Assembly: GCA_035705295.1 (NCBI GenBank)
Contig: DASSWG010000130.1
Location: 1-41,442, forward strand
Direction of reading: 5' to 3'
DNA: 41,442 bases
DNA from: DASSWG01 sp035705295
GTDB taxonomy: Bacteria; Bacteroidota; Bacteroidia; Flavobacteriales; Flavobacteriaceae
Part shown: positions 21,758 to 30,116 of the stretch, piece by piece
Layout of the letters: each line of letters opens with the position of its first letter
How positions within the stretch are numbered: position 1 is the stretch's first letter
Position numbers and translations under genes: made by a program
The notes under the pieces: generated by a model
Seen by the model: the letters and a program-made list of their open reading frames with translations, nothing else
Told to the model about the DNA's origin: nothing
The model's database searches: none

Positions 21758-23596
21758 CTACGACCTCTTTTTTCGCAATAGCCACAATTTTGCATAGCGC
21801 ATAAAAACGGTATATCCCTGCACATATCCAATGGTCAAACCGACCACACCGTCACGAAACCCACTTTGAACAATGTAGTGTTTGAAAAAACCCCACAAGG
21901 GTTTTACAATGAAATGATAAGCGGTCAGTTTACCGGTTTTTTTATCGTAATCCAAAGCTTGCCACGTAGCGTAACGGTTCATTTTTTCGATGTATTTATC
22001 CAAAGAAATGTAGGTGTTGTGGTACAATTTGTTCTTCAACCTGCCGACTTTTCCATCGGCAATAATTTCTTCGTGCACGTGTTTGTCCTCATACCGGCAA
22101 TAGTCTTTTTGGAACAACCGGATCACGGAATCATTTCGCCAGCCACTGTAATGCACCCGTTCGCCCATAAAATGGTTCATTCTACCAATCCAAAAGCCCA
22201 CGATGTTTTTGGGCGGGTTTTTCAAAATAGTTTGAATTTCTTCGCGAAGTTCCGGGGTAACGCGTTCGTCGGCGTCGAGCAGCAGAATCCAATCGTATTT
22301 TGCCTGCGGAATGATCCAGTTTTTTTGCGAAGCCGGATAGTTGAACTCCCGCTGCACGACTTTTGTGGCCAATTCCTTCGCTTTCTCGAAAGTACCATCG
22401 GTGCTGAAACTATCGACCACCAAAATTTCGTCGGCGAAGGCAACCGAATTTATTACTTCTTCAATATTGTGAATTTCGTTTCCTGTGGGAATGATCGCTG
22501 TCAACTTCACATGATCCTTGCTGTAACTTGAATCAGGAACACGATGTGGCCTTCGATGTGTTTTTAAAGTGAAATACTTCAACCGCTTTCTTATTTTATA
22601 TTTCCGGATGAGGTTCAAAGGTTTGTTTTTTAAATAGGATTTGTCCTTGTGCAAAAAATCGATGGTGGCATCGATCACCCTTTCACTGGATTTCCCATCG
22701 GTATAGGGATGTATTTTTTTTGCGATTTTCGTGATTTCCGAAATGGTTTCTGTAGGATATGTTAAAGCTGTATCCAACGCGTTTTCAATTTGTTCGGGTT
22801 CGGTAATGTTGATCAAGGCTGAGTTTGGCCGATTATGCGCAAAGGTTACGATTGGTTTTTTTGTGAGCATAAATTCTTGGATGGCCGATGTGGTATCGGA
22901 AAACATAATGTCCGCTTTTTCAAACAACGGGTTCAGTTCGGTCGTGTTTAAATAAGTAAAATTTTCACCCGACAACCCTTGCCATTTTGTTTTGATTTCC
23001 TTCGGAAGTTTTGGGTGGAGCACCATCAAGAATTCGTATTTTCCGGTAACGGACAAGCGTTTTATTTCTTGAAAAACTTCCTCTTTTAAAGCCAAACTGA
23101 GCCGGTGGCTAAAAGTGGAAGCAATAAACACGATTGGTTTTTCATTTTTTTGTTTTGATTCGATTGGAAAAAGCGGATCCATTTTGGACCATCCGGTTTC
23201 CACCACCTCAAAATGCGGATGTTTTTTTTGCTCGCGCCGAAAGCCTTCGGTGGTGGACGGTCCTTGCGTGCAATACAAATCAAAAAAACCCCGAATGTTG
23301 AAATGGTTGTTTTCGCTTCGCTTGTCGGGGTTGAAACCGTGAAAAATTTGTACTTTCAAGCCGGAAATGAAATCGGGCACATTGTCGGTGATCGTCAATA
23401 CAATATCGGGGCGATAGTGGATTACTTCTTCGATCGTTTCCAAAATTTCACTGTTTTCCGGCAGGTCTTTTTTTGTTTCCGGCAGATCACTAAACCATTT
23501 GACCCTGTAACCGCGTTTTCGTATTTCTTGCTCCAAAGGCACACCAATTGGAACCGCGTAACTGTAGGAAATGTAAATGAGGAATTTATAAATCAT
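21758..23596 (-). CDS. Bifunctional fusion: GT-B-like N-terminus plus family 2 glycosyltransferase
   Basis: The protein has 612 residues. Residues 1 to about 340 have a GT-B-like, CDP-glycerol-glycerophosphotransferase-type pattern: VQIFHGFNPDKRSENNHFNI (about 82-101), PIVFIASTFSHRLSLALKEEV, DIMFSDTTSAIQEFMLTKKP and DGKSSERVIDATIDFLH. Residues about 368-612 form a WaaE/KdtX-like family 2 transferase: LTAIIPTGNEIHNIEEVI, ADEILVVDSFSTDGTFEKA and the metal site WILLLDADERVTPEL. A fusion of two transfer activities in one chain suits sequential additions to one glycan. The ATG fits, since its sequence begins the first strand of the Rossmann fold. Confidence 0.8.
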   Translation of the reverse strand: MIYKFLIYISYSYAVPIGVPLEQEIRKRGYRVKWFSDLPETKKDLPENSEILETIEEVIHYRPDIVLTITDNVPDFISGLKVQIFHGFNPDKRSENNHFNIRGFFDLYCTQGPSTTEGFRREQKKHPHFEVVETGWSKMDPLFPIESKQKNEKPIVFIASTFSHRLSLALKEEVFQEIKRLSVTGKYEFLMVLHPKLPKEIKTKWQGLSGENFTYLNTTELNPLFEKADIMFSDTTSAIQEFMLTKKPIVTFAHNRPNSALINITEPEQIENALDTALTYPTETISEITKIAKKIHPYTDGKSSERVIDATIDFLHKDKSYLKNKPLNLIRKYKIRKRLKYFTLKTHRRPHRVPDSSYSKDHVKLTAIIPTGNEIHNIEEVINSVAFADEILVVDSFSTDGTFEKAKELATKVVQREFNYPASQKNWIIPQAKYDWILLLDADERVTPELREEIQTILKNPPKNIVGFWIGRMNHFMGERVHYSGWRNDSVIRLFQKDYCRYEDKHVHEEIIADGKVGRLKNKLYHNTYISLDKYIEKMNRYATWQALDYDKKTGKLTAYHFIVKPLWGFFKHYIVQSGFRDGVVGLTIGYVQGYTVFMRYAKLWLLRKKRS

Positions 23597-23681
23597 CGAT
23601 CAAAAAAATGAAGTCAGAACACCTGTTTATTGAAAAGGCTAAGGTAAGGAAACTTTGGGATTGCATTTTATTTGATCGTTA

Positions 23682-24758
23682 TCACGAAAAATCCAAATTG
23701 TTCAAAAACAATTTCAACTTCGGATAAATCAATTCGGGTTTTAACCTTAAATAAAATGGTGTAGGGTTTTTCTTTGCCCGATTTCGGTCATTTTCGGTCA
23801 TTGCAATAAAATCCGAAAGGTGAACAGCTTGGTTTTTTGGTTTTTCCAATTCGCCAAACCAATTTTGTTTACTGATGAACGGACAAAAAATCATAAACGT
23901 AGAAACATCCAATGCTTTTGCCATGTTCACCGCCCCGCCTTCATTTCCGATCAACGCATCGCAATGATGGGTCAGTGCCATAAATTTGCGCAAACTGTCC
24001 GCAAAAACAGCAAAGTGGATTTTTTCTTGGGTAACTTTTTTGCAGTGTTCAAAAATAAATTGGGCTTCTTCTTTTTGGGAAGGAATATAGTTGAACAAAA
24101 GCTGAGCTTGGGGTTTTATTTCGGCAATTTGGTCGATCAATTGGGCCATATATTCCGAAGGGTAGGTTTTTTGTGGGCCACTTCCCAAAACGGCGATCAT
24201 AAAAACAGGGCGTTCCAAATTTAAACCCGAAGCTTCCAAAAATTGTCCACTAGCTTGAGTTTCTTCCGACGACAAATATATTTTGGGGGCAAAATAGGAA
24301 AAATCGATTTCCAAAGGTTCGAGCAACCGCATCCGGTTTTCAATTGCCAAACCCGCTTTGCGTACCGGTTCTTTTAACCTTTTTAAAGTATCGGTATAAA
24401 CAAAAGCCGTGTGTTTTTTGTGATAGGAAATCCGTTTTTTTGCTTTTGAAAACCATGTGATCAACACGCTCGAAAGCTTTCCGTACACATCGATCACCAC
24501 ATCGTATTTTTTTTCCCGGATTTGTTTCAGGAACCGATAAAAAACAAATTTGCTTTTCTCCATTTCAGGTGTGAACAACACCAATTTATCGATAAACGGG
24601 TTGTTTTCCACAACCGGAACCGTGTGCGAATTCACCAGATAATGCAATTCCGATTTGGGGTATTTTTTTCGCAAAGCTTCCAACAAAATCGTCGAAGTGA
24701 GCACGTCGCCGATCATTTTTTGCTGTACCACAAGTATTTTTCCAAACTCATCACTCAT
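23682..24758 (-). CDS. Family 9 glycosyltransferase (heptosyltransferase-like)
   Basis: The protein has 358 residues. The opening KILVVQQKMIGDVLTSTILLEALRKKYP with the GDVL loop, and the later ALIGNEGGAVNMAKALDVSTFMIFCPF, are the acceptor- and ADP-heptose-binding signatures of family 9. It probably adds heptose (or a related sugar) to the lipopolysaccharide inner core, working with the WaaP/Kdo-type kinase and the other transferases here. The start codon and first codons (MSDEFGK) lie in a CTCATCACTCATAACTC-type repeat, so the repeat supplies the translation start. Confidence 0.85.
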   Translation of the reverse strand: MSDEFGKILVVQQKMIGDVLTSTILLEALRKKYPKSELHYLVNSHTVPVVENNPFIDKLVLFTPEMEKSKFVFYRFLKQIREKKYDVVIDVYGKLSSVLITWFSKAKKRISYHKKHTAFVYTDTLKRLKEPVRKAGLAIENRMRLLEPLEIDFSYFAPKIYLSSEETQASGQFLEASGLNLERPVFMIAVLGSGPQKTYPSEYMAQLIDQIAEIKPQAQLLFNYIPSQKEEAQFIFEHCKKVTQEKIHFAVFADSLRKFMALTHHCDALIGNEGGAVNMAKALDVSTFMIFCPFISKQNWFGELEKPKNQAVHLSDFIAMTENDRNRAKKNPTPFYLRLKPELIYPKLKLFLNNLDFS

Positions 24759-24778
24759 AACTCCGAACTCATCACTTT

Positions 24779-25594
24779 TTAAACAGCCACATCATACGTC
24801 CGCAAGGCATCGTTCAACGAGGTTTTTTTATTGGTGCTTTCTTTGCGTTTTCCAATGATCAACGCACAGGGGACTTGATAATTTCCTGCCGGGAAATTTT
24901 TGGTCTGTGTTCCGGGGATCACCACCGAACGCGCGGGGATCAATCCTTTGGTTTCCAAAGGTTTTTCACCCGTAACATCAATTATTTTGGTGGAAGCCGT
25001 CAACACCACGTTGGCGCCCAAAACCGCTTCTCTTTCCACGCGAACGCCTTCCACAACGATGCAACGCGACCCGATGAACGCATTGTCCTCAACAATCACC
25101 GGAGCGGCTTGCAAAGGCTCCAAAACCCCGCCAATACCAACTCCTCCGGACAAATGCACGTTTTTCCCAATTTGGGCACAGCTTCCGACCGTGGCCCAGG
25201 TATCGACCATTGTGCCTTCATCCACGTACGCGCCGATGTTCACGTAGCTCGGCATCATAATCACGCCGCTGGAAATGTACGAACCGAAACGCGCCACCGC
25301 ATGCGGCACCACACGGATCCCTTTTTCTTTGTAACCGGATTTCAGCGGAATTTTATCGTGGTATTCAAAAATACCGGCTTCCAGGGTTTCCATTTTTTGA
25401 ATTGGAAAATACAGCACTACCGCTTTTTTCACCCATTCGTTCACTTGCCAACCGCTTCCGGTGGGTTCCGCACAACGCAATTTTCCCTGATCCAGTAAGC
25501 TGATTACTTCTCGAATAGCTTTCTGGGTAGCGTTTTCCCGCAATAAATCACGGTTTTCCCAAGCTTTTAAAATATTATTTTTTAAATCTTCCAT
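24779..25594 (-). CDS. dapD: 2,3,4,5-tetrahydropyridine-2,6-dicarboxylate N-succinyltransferase
   Basis: About 271 residues from the ATG at 25594, the family's usual length; an upstream in-frame start at 25684 would add an unrelated 30 residues. It begins MEDLKNNILKAWENRDLL. The C-terminal half is the left-handed parallel beta-helix of hexapeptide repeats (ISSGVIMMPSYVNIGAYVDE, AQIGKNVHLSGGVGIGGVLE, VIVEDNAFIGSRCIVVEGVR), binding succinyl-CoA. It catalyses the succinylation step of lysine and diaminopimelate synthesis, needed for peptidoglycan. A minus-strand TACATTTG box lies at 25615-25622. Confidence 0.95.
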   Translation of the reverse strand: MEDLKNNILKAWENRDLLRENATQKAIREVISLLDQGKLRCAEPTGSGWQVNEWVKKAVVLYFPIQKMETLEAGIFEYHDKIPLKSGYKEKGIRVVPHAVARFGSYISSGVIMMPSYVNIGAYVDEGTMVDTWATVGSCAQIGKNVHLSGGVGIGGVLEPLQAAPVIVEDNAFIGSRCIVVEGVRVEREAVLGANVVLTASTKIIDVTGEKPLETKGLIPARSVVIPGTQTKNFPAGNYQVPCALIIGKRKESTNKKTSLNDALRTYDVAV

Positions 25595-25614
25595 ATACGA
25601 AATTCTGTTGACCG

Positions 25615-25622
25615 CAAATGTA
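25615..25622 (-). promoter_or_regulatory. -7 box of dapD (TACATTTG on minus strand)
   Basis: CAAATGTA on the + strand, 21 bases upstream of the dapD ATG; it matches TAnnTTTG. It also supports the shorter start. Confidence 0.5.
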
Positions 25623-25662
25623 GGCAAAATGACGGATTGATGCTTATTCCAAAAGAAAACAA

Positions 25663-25670
25663 TAACTTTG
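25663..25670 (+). promoter_or_regulatory. -7 box (TAACTTTG) with TTG 23 bases upstream
   Basis: TAACTTTG matches TAnnTTTG, and a TTG at 25637-25639 lies at the upper limit of normal -33 spacing. It probably drives the lipoprotein gene whose ATG is at 25698. Confidence 0.5.
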
Positions 25671-25697
25671 CGGGCAGTAACCAATAACTCATTCTAT

Positions 25698-26168
25698 ATG
25701 AAATCCAAACTTTTTTTATTGTCTTTCCTACTGGTTTTCCCTTTTGTGGGCTGCAAAGTAAAAAAGGAAAACAAAAACGACAAAACAACTGTGGCAACCA
25801 AAAAAGAAACTGAAAAGAAAGAAAGTGATTCCGGTTTGGAAGGAACTTGGTTTTTGGTCCAATCAAGTGGGGGCTTTGCGGGAATCAAAGCGAAAATTCC
25901 CCATGGCGATGTAAAATGGACCTTCAACAACCAAGGTTCCATGGTTACGGTCGAAAATAATTTTCAAGGGGAAGCTATGACCTATACGATCATAAAATCG
26001 GGAAAGTATGACTATTCTGTAGTGAACAATGATGGAAAGTCTTATCTTTTTGTGGCCGGCAAGGAGTTGGGCGAATTCCATATAGAAAATGATCGGTTGA
26101 TCATCGATGAAAACAAAATGTCCAATGCCAGTGGCGCGGATCGTTTCATCGTTCAGTTTGAGCGCTAA
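25698..26168 (+). CDS. Lipocalin-like lipoprotein, unknown function
   Basis: About 156 residues from the ATG at 25698; an upstream ATG at 25668 would begin inside the -7 box. The signal MKSKLFLLSFLLVFPFVGCK has a lipobox (FVGC, Cys19). A lysine and glutamate rich linker (about 20-46) precedes a beta-rich domain starting GTWFLVQSSGG and ending in RFIVQFER, reminiscent of small lipocalin-like domains. It sits between dapD and ruvX, seven bases from the latter's upstream region. Its role is unknown. Confidence 0.75.
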   Translation: MKSKLFLLSFLLVFPFVGCKVKKENKNDKTTVATKKETEKKESDSGLEGTWFLVQSSGGFAGIKAKIPHGDVKWTFNNQGSMVTVENNFQGEAMTYTIIKSGKYDYSVVNNDGKSYLFVAGKELGEFHIENDRLIIDENKMSNASGADRFIVQFER

Positions 26169-26192
26169 TCAAAGTTGAAAAAAGTGAGGGAA

Positions 26193-26597
26193 ATGGGGCG
26201 GATTATGGCGTTGGATTATGGCACAAAACGAACGGGAATTGCCGTTACGGACGAGTTGCAACTCATTGCTTCAGGTTTGGCCACGGTAAATTCCAAAGAA
26301 TTGATTCCTTTTTTGGAAAATTATTTTGAAAAGGAAAAGGTGGAATTGGTGTTGGTCGGCGAACCCAAACAAAAAGACGGGTCGGCCTCGCAAAGCGAAA
26401 CGGCCATTCAAGGGTTTTTAAAAAAATTCGAAGAAAAATTTCCCGATAAAAAAACTAAACGGGTCGATGAACGGTTTACCTCAAAAATGGCTTTTCAAAC
26501 CATGATCGACAGCGGTTTGAAAAAAAAACAGCGCAAAAACAAAGCCCTAGTCGATGAGATCAGCGCGACGATTATTTTGCAGAGCTATCTGAATTGA
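26193..26597 (+). CDS. ruvX: Putative Holliday junction resolvase / pre-16S rRNA nuclease YqgF
   Basis: About 134 residues from the ATG at 26193 (MGRIMALDYGTKRTGIAVTD); an in-frame TTG at 26175 is less likely. RNase-H-like motifs are LDYGTKRTGIAVTDE (about 6-20), VELVLVGEPKQKDGSASQ and KTKRVDERFTSKMAF, ending with the acidic DEISATIILQSYL. Proteins of this family process the 5' end of 16S rRNA and may act on branched DNA. It heads a conserved flavobacterial order with def, the DUF5606 gene and mazG. Confidence 0.9.
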   Translation: MGRIMALDYGTKRTGIAVTDELQLIASGLATVNSKELIPFLENYFEKEKVELVLVGEPKQKDGSASQSETAIQGFLKKFEEKFPDKKTKRVDERFTSKMAFQTMIDSGLKKKQRKNKALVDEISATIILQSYLN

Positions 26598-26617
26598 CAA
26601 TTTTATATTGAATATTT

Positions 26618-26625
26618 TATATTTG
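26618..26625 (+). promoter_or_regulatory. Promoter TTG-N21-TATATTTG
   Basis: TTG at 26594-26596 and TATATTTG at 26618-26625 are 21 bases apart, a good match to the Bacteroidota -33/-7 consensus. It lies 27 bases before the four-helix-bundle gene. Confidence 0.6.
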
Positions 26626-26652
26626 CGTAATTAATTGTAAATCAATAGCGGA

Positions 26653-27003
26653 ATGAAAGAAATACTAAAAAAACGTTCAAAGGTTTTTGCACATGGCTGT
26701 GTTAAATTAGGTTTGGAATTACCGAAAAATAAATTGGGTTCCCATATTGAAGGCCAATTAATTCGATGTTCCACATCGGTTGCCGCAAATTATCGAGCAG
26801 CTTGTTTGGGGCAATCCAAAAAAACATTTGTTTCCAAACTGGGAATCGTAATCGAAGAAGCCGATGAATGTATTTTTTGGATCGAATTTTTACAAGACGA
26901 AAATTTAATAAACAACCAAAATTCACAAAAACTGTTTCAAGAAGCCAAGGAATTGACCGCTATTTTTATTGCTTCAAGAATAACAGCAAGAAAAAACATG
27001 TGA
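26653..27003 (+). CDS. Four-helix-bundle protein (23S rRNA intervening-sequence family)
   Basis: The protein has 116 residues. The motifs SKVFAHGCVKLGLELP, then IRCSTSVAANYRAACLGQSKKTFVSKLGIVIEEADEC and the final helix are those of the S23/IVP four-helix-bundle family, small proteins first seen in rRNA intervening sequences and common in Bacteroidota genomes. Its function is not settled. It has its own promoter (26594-26625) and is inserted between ruvX and def, so it may be a recent arrival in an otherwise conserved order. Confidence 0.85.
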   Translation: MKEILKKRSKVFAHGCVKLGLELPKNKLGSHIEGQLIRCSTSVAANYRAACLGQSKKTFVSKLGIVIEEADECIFWIEFLQDENLINNQNSQKLFQEAKELTAIFIASRITARKNM

Positions 27004-27059
27004 TTTCATTTATACCACTTAGACAATATTCAATAGACAATATAAAATATTCAATAAAA

Positions 27060-27650
27060 ATGATTCTTCCCATTGTAGCCTACGGTGATCCGATTTTAAA
27101 GAAAAAAGCGAAAGAAATTCCCCAAGATTATCCAAATTTGAACGAGTTGATCGACAATATGTGGGACACCATGTACAATGCGTACGGAGTAGGTTTGGCA
27201 GCGCCACAAGTGGGGTTGTCCTTACGCTTGTTCGTTATCGACGCCTCGCCATTTGCCGAAGATGAAGAACTTTCGGAAACCGAACAGGAAGAATTGAAAC
27301 ATTTCAAAAAAGTGTTCATCAATCCGGAAATAATCGATGAACAAGGCGATCAATGGGCGTTTAATGAAGGTTGTTTGAGCATTCCAGACATTCGCGAAGA
27401 TGTATTTCGCCAACCCGAAATCGCCATCGAATATTTCGATGAAAATTTCAACAAACACACCGAAAAGTTTAGGGGATTGGCAGCTCGCGTCATTCAGCAT
27501 GAATACGACCACATTGAAGGAATTTTGTTCACCGACAAACTTTCGAGCCTTAAAAAACGATTGATCAAAGGAAAATTGGCCAATATTGCCAAAGGAAACA
27601 TCAAAATCGATTACCGCATGCGGTTCCCAAAATTGAAAAAAGCGCGATAA
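27060..27650 (+). CDS. def: Peptide deformylase
   Basis: About 196 residues from the ATG at 27060 (MILPIVAYGDPILKKKAKEI); the open frame upstream to 26868 overlaps the previous gene in another frame. The three family motifs are present: GVGLAAPQVG (about 43-52), EGCLSIP with metal-binding Cys (about 105-111), and QHEYDHIEG with the two metal His and catalytic Glu (about 147-155). It removes the formyl group from nascent proteins in the cytosol. It precedes the DUF5606 gene and mazG on the same strand. Confidence 0.96.
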   Translation: MILPIVAYGDPILKKKAKEIPQDYPNLNELIDNMWDTMYNAYGVGLAAPQVGLSLRLFVIDASPFAEDEELSETEQEELKHFKKVFINPEIIDEQGDQWAFNEGCLSIPDIREDVFRQPEIAIEYFDENFNKHTEKFRGLAARVIQHEYDHIEGILFTDKLSSLKKRLIKGKLANIAKGNIKIDYRMRFPKLKKAR

Positions 27651-27710
27651 ATAGTTTGTAATTTCATGTAGAGAGTTGATATTTGCTTTCCTAAAAAACA
27701 AAAAACACGC

Positions 27711-28244
27711 ATGAGCCTAGAAAAAATCTTATCCATTTCCGGAAAACCCGGATTGTACGAATTGAAAACCCAAACCCGTGGTGGTTTCGTGGCAGAATCC
27801 TTGTTGGACGGTAAAAAATTGACCGTCAGCGCACGGCACAACGTGAGCATGTTGACCGAAATTTCCATTTATACCTACACTGACGAAGTTCCGTTGAACG
27901 AAGTTTTTCAGAAAATTTCGGAAAAAGAAGGCGGAGAAGAAACGATCAGCCACAAAGAACCCAATGAAAAATTAGCAGAATATTTTCGGGAAGTCCTTCC
28001 AGAATACGACGAAGACCGCGTGTACACCAGCGACATCAAAAAAGTGTTGCAATGGTACAATTTATTGAATAAAAAAGGGATTACCGATTTTTCAGAACCC
28101 GAAGAAGAAAACAAAGAAGCCGATTCGGAAAAACCCAAACCAACTGCCAAAGCCCCTCAAAAATCAGCTGCAAAAACAAGCGTTTCCAAACCTTCGACCA
28201 AAAAAGGAAGTCCTGGAAAAAGTGCGGCTACAAGGAAAGTATGA
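27711..28244 (+). CDS. DUF5606-domain protein with basic low-complexity tail
   Basis: The protein has 177 residues. Residues 1 to about 130 (MSLEKILSISGKPGLYELKT ... VLPEYDEDRVYTSDIKKVLQWYNLLNKKGITDF) are the conserved DUF5606 module typical of Flavobacteriia and neighbours. The tail is rich in Lys, Ser, Ala and Pro (KPKPTAKAPQKSAAKTSV), a probable nucleic-acid-binding or disordered extension. It has no known function. Its constant position between def and mazG suggests a housekeeping role. Confidence 0.85.
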   Translation: MSLEKILSISGKPGLYELKTQTRGGFVAESLLDGKKLTVSARHNVSMLTEISIYTYTDEVPLNEVFQKISEKEGGEETISHKEPNEKLAEYFREVLPEYDEDRVYTSDIKKVLQWYNLLNKKGITDFSEPEEENKEADSEKPKPTAKAPQKSAAKTSVSKPSTKKGSPGKSAATRKV

Positions 28245-28294
28245 CTTCGCAAAAAGGCGAATTAGTGACGAGGCGACATGGAGAAGGGGCGACG

Positions 28295-28407
28295 AGACGA
28301 CTGAGCGAAAAAGCGAATTGGCTGGATAAAAACAAATTTGCCATCCCTAATTAACTGATCCCCAGTTAACCGATTTCCAATTAACCGATCACCAATCAAC
28401 CAACCCA
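28295..28407 (+). repeat. Intergenic repeats: shared 18-mer and 15-bp minisatellite up to the mazG start
   Basis: AGACGACTGAGCGAAAAA at 28295-28312 recurs at 14937-14954. From 28353 three 15-base units follow: AACTGATCCCCAGTT, AACCGATTTCCAATT and AACCGATCACCAATC. They run almost to the mazG ATG, so the 5' leader of mazG is repeat sequence. Related tracts lie at 29246-29333 and near 40173-40197. Confidence 0.7.
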
Positions 28408-29187
28408 ATGAACAATCGCAAAGAACAACTTCAGGCTTTTGACCGACTGTTGACGATCATGGACGAGTTGCGCGAGCAATGTCCTTGGGACCGGAAACAA
28501 ACCATGGAAAGTTTGCGGCATTTGACCATTGAGGAAACCTACGAATTGGGCGACGCAATTTTGGACAAAAATTTGGAAGAAGTCAAAAAAGAACTGGGCG
28601 ATGTGTTGCTGCACATTGTTTTTTATGCCAAAATCGGAAGCGAAAAAAACAGTTTCGACATTACCGATGTTTGCAATTCCATTTGCGATAAACTCATTGA
28701 TCGGCATCCGCATATTTATGGCGATGTGAAGGTTGAAAATGAAGAAGATGTCAAACGAAATTGGGAAAAACTAAAATTCAAGGAAGGCAAAAAAAGCGTG
28801 TTGGAAGGTGTGCCAAAATCACTTCCGGCGATGGTGAAAGCCAACCGCATTCAGGACAAAGTCGCGGGTGTAGGCTTCGATTGGGAACAACCCGAACAGG
28901 TTTTTGAAAAGGTAAAAGAAGAACTCGATGAACTACAACACGAAATAAATTCACGAAATGCGGACAAAACCGAATCGGAATTTGGCGATGTATTGTTTTC
29001 AATGATCAATTACGCCCGTTTTTTGAACGTCAATCCCGAAAATGCGTTGGAACGCACCAATAAAAAGTTCATCCAGCGTTTTCAATATTTGGAAGCGAAA
29101 GCCCAAGAAAACAACAAACCGCTCAGCGAAATGACCTTGGCCGAAATGGATGTTTTTTGGGAAGAAGCTAAATTTAGTGAACAGTGA
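28408..29187 (+). CDS. mazG: Nucleoside triphosphate pyrophosphohydrolase MazG
   Basis: The protein has 259 residues with two MazG units. The N-terminal one reads CPWDRKQTMESLRHLTIEETYELGDAI, then EVKKELGDVLLHIVFYAKIG; the C-terminal one has GFDWEQPEQVFEKVKEELDEL and SEFGDVLFSMINYARFLNVNPE. The EExxE and DxxxD-type acidic residues that bind magnesium are present in both. It hydrolyses noncanonical or excess NTPs to NMP and pyrophosphate in the cytosol. Both sides are covered by the 15-base minisatellite. Confidence 0.94.
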   Translation: MNNRKEQLQAFDRLLTIMDELREQCPWDRKQTMESLRHLTIEETYELGDAILDKNLEEVKKELGDVLLHIVFYAKIGSEKNSFDITDVCNSICDKLIDRHPHIYGDVKVENEEDVKRNWEKLKFKEGKKSVLEGVPKSLPAMVKANRIQDKVAGVGFDWEQPEQVFEKVKEELDELQHEINSRNADKTESEFGDVLFSMINYARFLNVNPENALERTNKKFIQRFQYLEAKAQENNKPLSEMTLAEMDVFWEEAKFSEQ

Positions 29188-29245
29188 TCAGTAATCAGTC
29201 CCAGTTGGCTGAAAAAGATCTGTGATTAGTATTTTAAAACTTAAT

Positions 29246-29333
29246 AACCAATCCCCAATTAACCAATCCCCAATTAACCGATCCCCGATTAACCGATCTC
29301 CAATTAACCAATCACGATCACCGATCACCAATT
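29246..29333 (+). repeat. 15-bp minisatellite, about six units
   Basis: AACCAATCCCCAATT is repeated twice exactly at 29246-29275, followed by AACCGATCCCCGATT, AACCGATCTCCAATT and two less regular units to 29333. The last unit supplies the stop codon and final residues (EIGDR) of the esterase gene on the minus strand. The tract is preceded at 29189-29216 by CAGT-rich repeats (GATCAGTAATCAGTCCCAGT). Confidence 0.75.
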
Positions 29334-29962
29334 TCAACAATCAACTCGCGGTTCACTTCGTGTTTTCCTTCGAAAGGGATAATTTTTAATTTTTTTCCAA
29401 AAAGTTCGGTTGCGCGTTCGCTTTCTTCTTTGATTCGGTTTTCGGTCAAATATTCGTCTTCGGTTCCATAGAGCAAAAAAACCTTGGTTTGTTTTAAAAA
29501 TTCAAAATCTTTAGCGGTCAATTCTTTTGGAATTCCACCGGAATGGATCACCAAAGTACCCGCTTCGATTTTTCGGGAAGCCATCCATCGCGTCACCACC
29601 GAAACGCCTTGCGAATAGCCGAAAAGAATCAATTTTTTATCATTGGGAAATTTTTCGTTTTCGTAAACCGCATCCAAATAATTCAATAGGTTTTTGGTGT
29701 CTTCTTGCGTGTTTTCGCGTGTCAACCAATTGGCGCCCACGTGCCGAAAATCTTTCCCTTGATAATATTTCGACGGTGCTTGTGGCGAAACAATGTAGTT
29801 TTCCGCTTCGTCCAAATGATCAAAATACCGAATGAAATACCGGCTCAAATACCCCAAACCGTGGCAAGCGAACCAAACATTTTTGGTGTTTTTGGTCAAC
29901 GAATTCAAAGTGGAATAGGAATTGGTATTTTGATAGGAAACTTGTTTTTCAGAAGAAGCCAT
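29318..29962 (-). CDS. Alpha/beta-hydrolase, phospholipase/carboxylesterase type
   Basis: The protein has 214 residues. The nucleophile elbow is LILFGYSQGVSVVTRWM (GYSQG, Ser about 121), with a likely catalytic Asp in LLYGTEDEYL and His in FEGKHEVNRELI. An oxyanion-region motif WFACHGLGYL lies near 30-39. It resembles small cytosolic esterases of the phospholipase/carboxylesterase group (YpfH/YitV-like). The C-terminal end (EIGDR and stop) is encoded by the 15-base minisatellite, so the tail may have been replaced. Confidence 0.8.
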   Translation of the reverse strand: MASSEKQVSYQNTNSYSTLNSLTKNTKNVWFACHGLGYLSRYFIRYFDHLDEAENYIVSPQAPSKYYQGKDFRHVGANWLTRENTQEDTKNLLNYLDAVYENEKFPNDKKLILFGYSQGVSVVTRWMASRKIEAGTLVIHSGGIPKELTAKDFEFLKQTKVFLLYGTEDEYLTENRIKEESERATELFGKKLKIIPFEGKHEVNRELIVEIGDR

Positions 29963-30071
29963 TCTGTTGCGTTTTTGTATTTTTACAAAGAAATAAAATT
30001 AACGAATGAAGATCAACGATTTTTGATATAAGATTTTATTTTGGCATCTCGTAAATCGTTATTAAATTATT

Positions 30072-30096
30072 TGTCGCATTGAGCGCAGTCGAAATG
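30072..30096. repeat. Short palindromic repeat (GAGCGCAGTCGA type)
   Basis: A 25-base word around GAGCGCAGTCGAAATG, also present at 36544-36568 with a few changes. Such sequences are scattered through flavobacterial intergenic regions. Confidence 0.65.
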
Positions 30097-30116
30097 CAAT
30101 AATTTTCAATGTAAAT

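Noticed and set aside
21866..22531. 221-codon + strand frame antisense to the fused glycosyltransferase
   Set aside because: A shadow frame: the minus-strand gene has clear motifs in both domains, and the + strand reading has none.
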